A model generated the notes under the pieces. It was not told the DNA's origin. It did not search any database and saw only the letters and a list, made by a program, of their open reading frames with translations. Of a stretch of 32,948 nt of DNA, positions 31,747 through 32,948 are shown piece by piece. This DNA is from Sulfurimonas sp. GTDB taxonomy: Bacteria; Campylobacterota; Campylobacteria; Campylobacterales; Sulfurimonadaceae. Each line of letters starts with the position of its first letter. Positions within the stretch are counted from its first letter, which is position 1. The translations under genes were made by a program, and so were the position numbers. The stretch is from positions 1-32,948 of the forward strand of contig JAMORZ010000144.1 in NCBI GenBank assembly GCA_027063295.1, written 5' to 3'.

Positions 31747-31775
31747 ATCTTCCTTTTGGAAGGTCGCCCATTTTT
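31746..31775 (+). terminator. Terminator after the lipoprotein operon
   Basis: GATCTTCC-TTTT-GGAAGGTC (8 bp with one G-T pair) overlaps the TAG stop and is followed, after GCCCA, by TTTTT. Confidence 0.6.
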
Positions 31776-31801
31776 CAATCTCTTTCTCAGTACAAATTCG
31801 T

Positions 31802-31807
31802 TATAAT
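31802..31807 (+). promoter_or_regulatory. Candidate -10 box for der
   Basis: A perfect TATAAT lies 37 nt before the der ATG and just after the lipoprotein terminator, with no clear -35 box. Confidence 0.5.
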
Positions 31808-31844
31808 CTCTCAATAAACTTCTTTTATCTAAGGTATATCTACT

Positions 31845-32948
31845 ATGAAAAAAATCGCCATTGTTGGTCGTCCAAATGTTGGAAAAAGCTCTCTGTTTAA
31901 TCGTTTAGTTAAAAAGCGTGATGCTATTACATCTGATCTTGCAGGAACTACACGTGATGTAAAACGCAAAGTTGCAGTGATAAATAACAAAGAAGCACTT
32001 CTGCTTGATACTGGTGGACTTGATAAAGGGTGTGAACTTTTTGACAAGATCAAAGAGATGAGCCTTAAGGCTGCTTATGCTGCTGATATCATCCTCTATA
32101 TGGTAGATGGAAAAGGGATTCCAGAAGATGAGGATAAAAAACTTTTCTATGAGCTTCAAGCAATGGGGAAAGATATCGCTTTGGTTGTTAATAAGATAGA
32201 TAACGACAAGATGAAAGAGAAGTTGTGGGACTATTATGAGTTTGGAACAGGAGATATCTTTGGTATCTCTGTTTCACACAATCGCCATACAGTAGAACTT
32301 TTAGAGTGGATAGCTTCAAAGATCCCCGATAGTGATATCATCAAAGAAGAAAGTGAAGATGATGTGCAAGTAGTAGAGGAAGAGGAGTTTATCGATGATG
32401 ATGAATTTTTTGCAAATATCGATGAAGAGGATGATGAGTTTATTTACTGGGATGAAGATGAGATGGATGGGATCATTGAAGATGATTCTATCTTTGGGAA
32501 CAATGATCGCATCAAAGAGTTTGATGAAGATGATATTAACCACATCAAAATTGCCATCATTGGTCGAACCAATGTAGGAAAAAGCTCCCTTCTTAATGCT
32601 CTTTTGGGTGAAGAGCGAAGTGTAGTAAGTAGTGTTGCGGGAACAACAATTGACCCAATCGATGAGACGATAGAGTATCAAGATAAGCAGATCACTTTTG
32701 TTGATACTGCAGGGCTTCGTCGTCGTGGTCGTATTGTGGGGATAGAGAAGTATGCTTTAATGCGTACAAAAGAGATGCTCAGCAATGCAAATATGGCATT
32801 GATCGTTTTAGATGCGAGTGAGCCGTTTAAAGATCTTGATGAGAAGATAGCAGGGTTGGTGGATTCTAACCGTTTGGCTTCCATTATTGTGTTAAACAAG
32901 TGGGATATAGCAAAACGTGATGAGCATGATAGAATCATCAAAGAGGTG
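31845..32948 (+). CDS. der: Ribosome-assembly GTPase Der (5' part; runs off the window)
   Basis: The frame is open from ATG 31845 to the window end (368 codons), which is why the ORF track misses it. Der (EngA) is a double GTPase needed for 50S assembly. The first G domain has GRPNVGKSS at 8-16, DTGGL near 55 and NKID near 117. The second has GRTNVGKSS near 239, DTAGL and NKWD. The C-terminal KH-like domain is beyond the edge. Between the G domains lies a linker of about 65 residues (168-232) with 33 Asp or Glu and only two basic residues, much longer than the short acidic linker of E. coli Der. AAGGT precedes the ATG. Only the truncation at the window edge is unresolved. Confidence 0.95.
   Translation, partial: MKKIAIVGRPNVGKSSLFNRLVKKRDAITSDLAGTTRDVKRKVAVINNKEALLLDTGGLDKGCELFDKIKEMSLKAAYAADIILYMVDGKGIPEDEDKKLFYELQAMGKDIALVVNKIDNDKMKEKLWDYYEFGTGDIFGISVSHNRHTVELLEWIASKIPDSDIIKEESEDDVQVVEEEEFIDDDEFFANIDEEDDEFIYWDEDEMDGIIEDDSIFGNNDRIKEFDEDDINHIKIAIIGRTNVGKSSLLNALLGEERSVVSSVAGTTIDPIDETIEYQDKQITFVDTAGLRRRGRIVGIEKYALMRTKEMLSNANMALIVLDASEPFKDLDEKIAGLVDSNRLASIIVLNKWDIAKRDEHDRIIKEV

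Overview
The window is a chromosomal segment of an AT-rich Campylobacterota (epsilonproteobacterial) genome. The evidence is the tRNA-tuf-rpmG-tRNA(Trp)-secE-nusG-rplKAJL-rpoBC-rpsL-rpsG-fusA order, the flgB-flgC-fliE-ftsI order, LPP20-type lipoproteins, and promoters with a good -10 box but rarely a -35. rpoB and rpoC are separate genes that overlap by 8 bp, which argues against Helicobacter or Wolinella, where they are fused. A free-living relative of Sulfurimonas or Sulfurovum is a guess. No insertion sequence, prophage, CRISPR array or rRNA is visible, and no gene-free stretch exceeds about 190 bases.

Layout. (1) 1-4064: the tail of an unknown gene, then a CHASE2-type membrane adenylate cyclase directly abutting a three-domain protein (GAF, HD-GYP, class II cyclic-nucleotide phosphodiesterase). 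The pair looks like a two-messenger module: cAMP synthesis beside one protein that may degrade both cAMP and c-di-GMP. (2) 4074-9252: a consensus promoter, tRNA-Thr, tRNA-Tyr, tRNA-Gly and tRNA-Thr, then tuf, rpmG, tRNA-Trp, secE, nusG, rplK, rplA, rplJ and rplL. (3) 9253-21366: a double-hairpin spacer, rpoB, rpoC, rpsL, rpsG, fusA and a strong terminator. Regions 2 and 3 carry translation and transcription machinery with highly expressed codon usage. (4) 21380-24776: a secreted coiled-coil protein, convergent bpt and prfB, and divergent panC. (5) 24753-27814, minus strand: flgB-flgC-fliE-ftsI behind a sigma54-type promoter. (6) 27932-29452: three paralogous type IV pilin-like genes. (7) 29469-32948: a TerB/DnaJ membrane protein, a convergent phosphoribosyltransferase, two LPP20-like lipoproteins, and the 5' part of der running off the window.

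The points most worth a second look are: the cAMP/c-di-GMP module; the tuf start codon, which lies 2 nt after the discriminator base of a CCA-less tRNA-Thr; ftsI, whose membrane anchor lies upstream of every standard start codon, implying an AUU-type start coupled to the fliE stop; the L10 leader with a repeated pairing partner; and the 19-bp hairpin between rplL and rpoB. All calls are by eye from sequence and known family features; no search or folding program was run.
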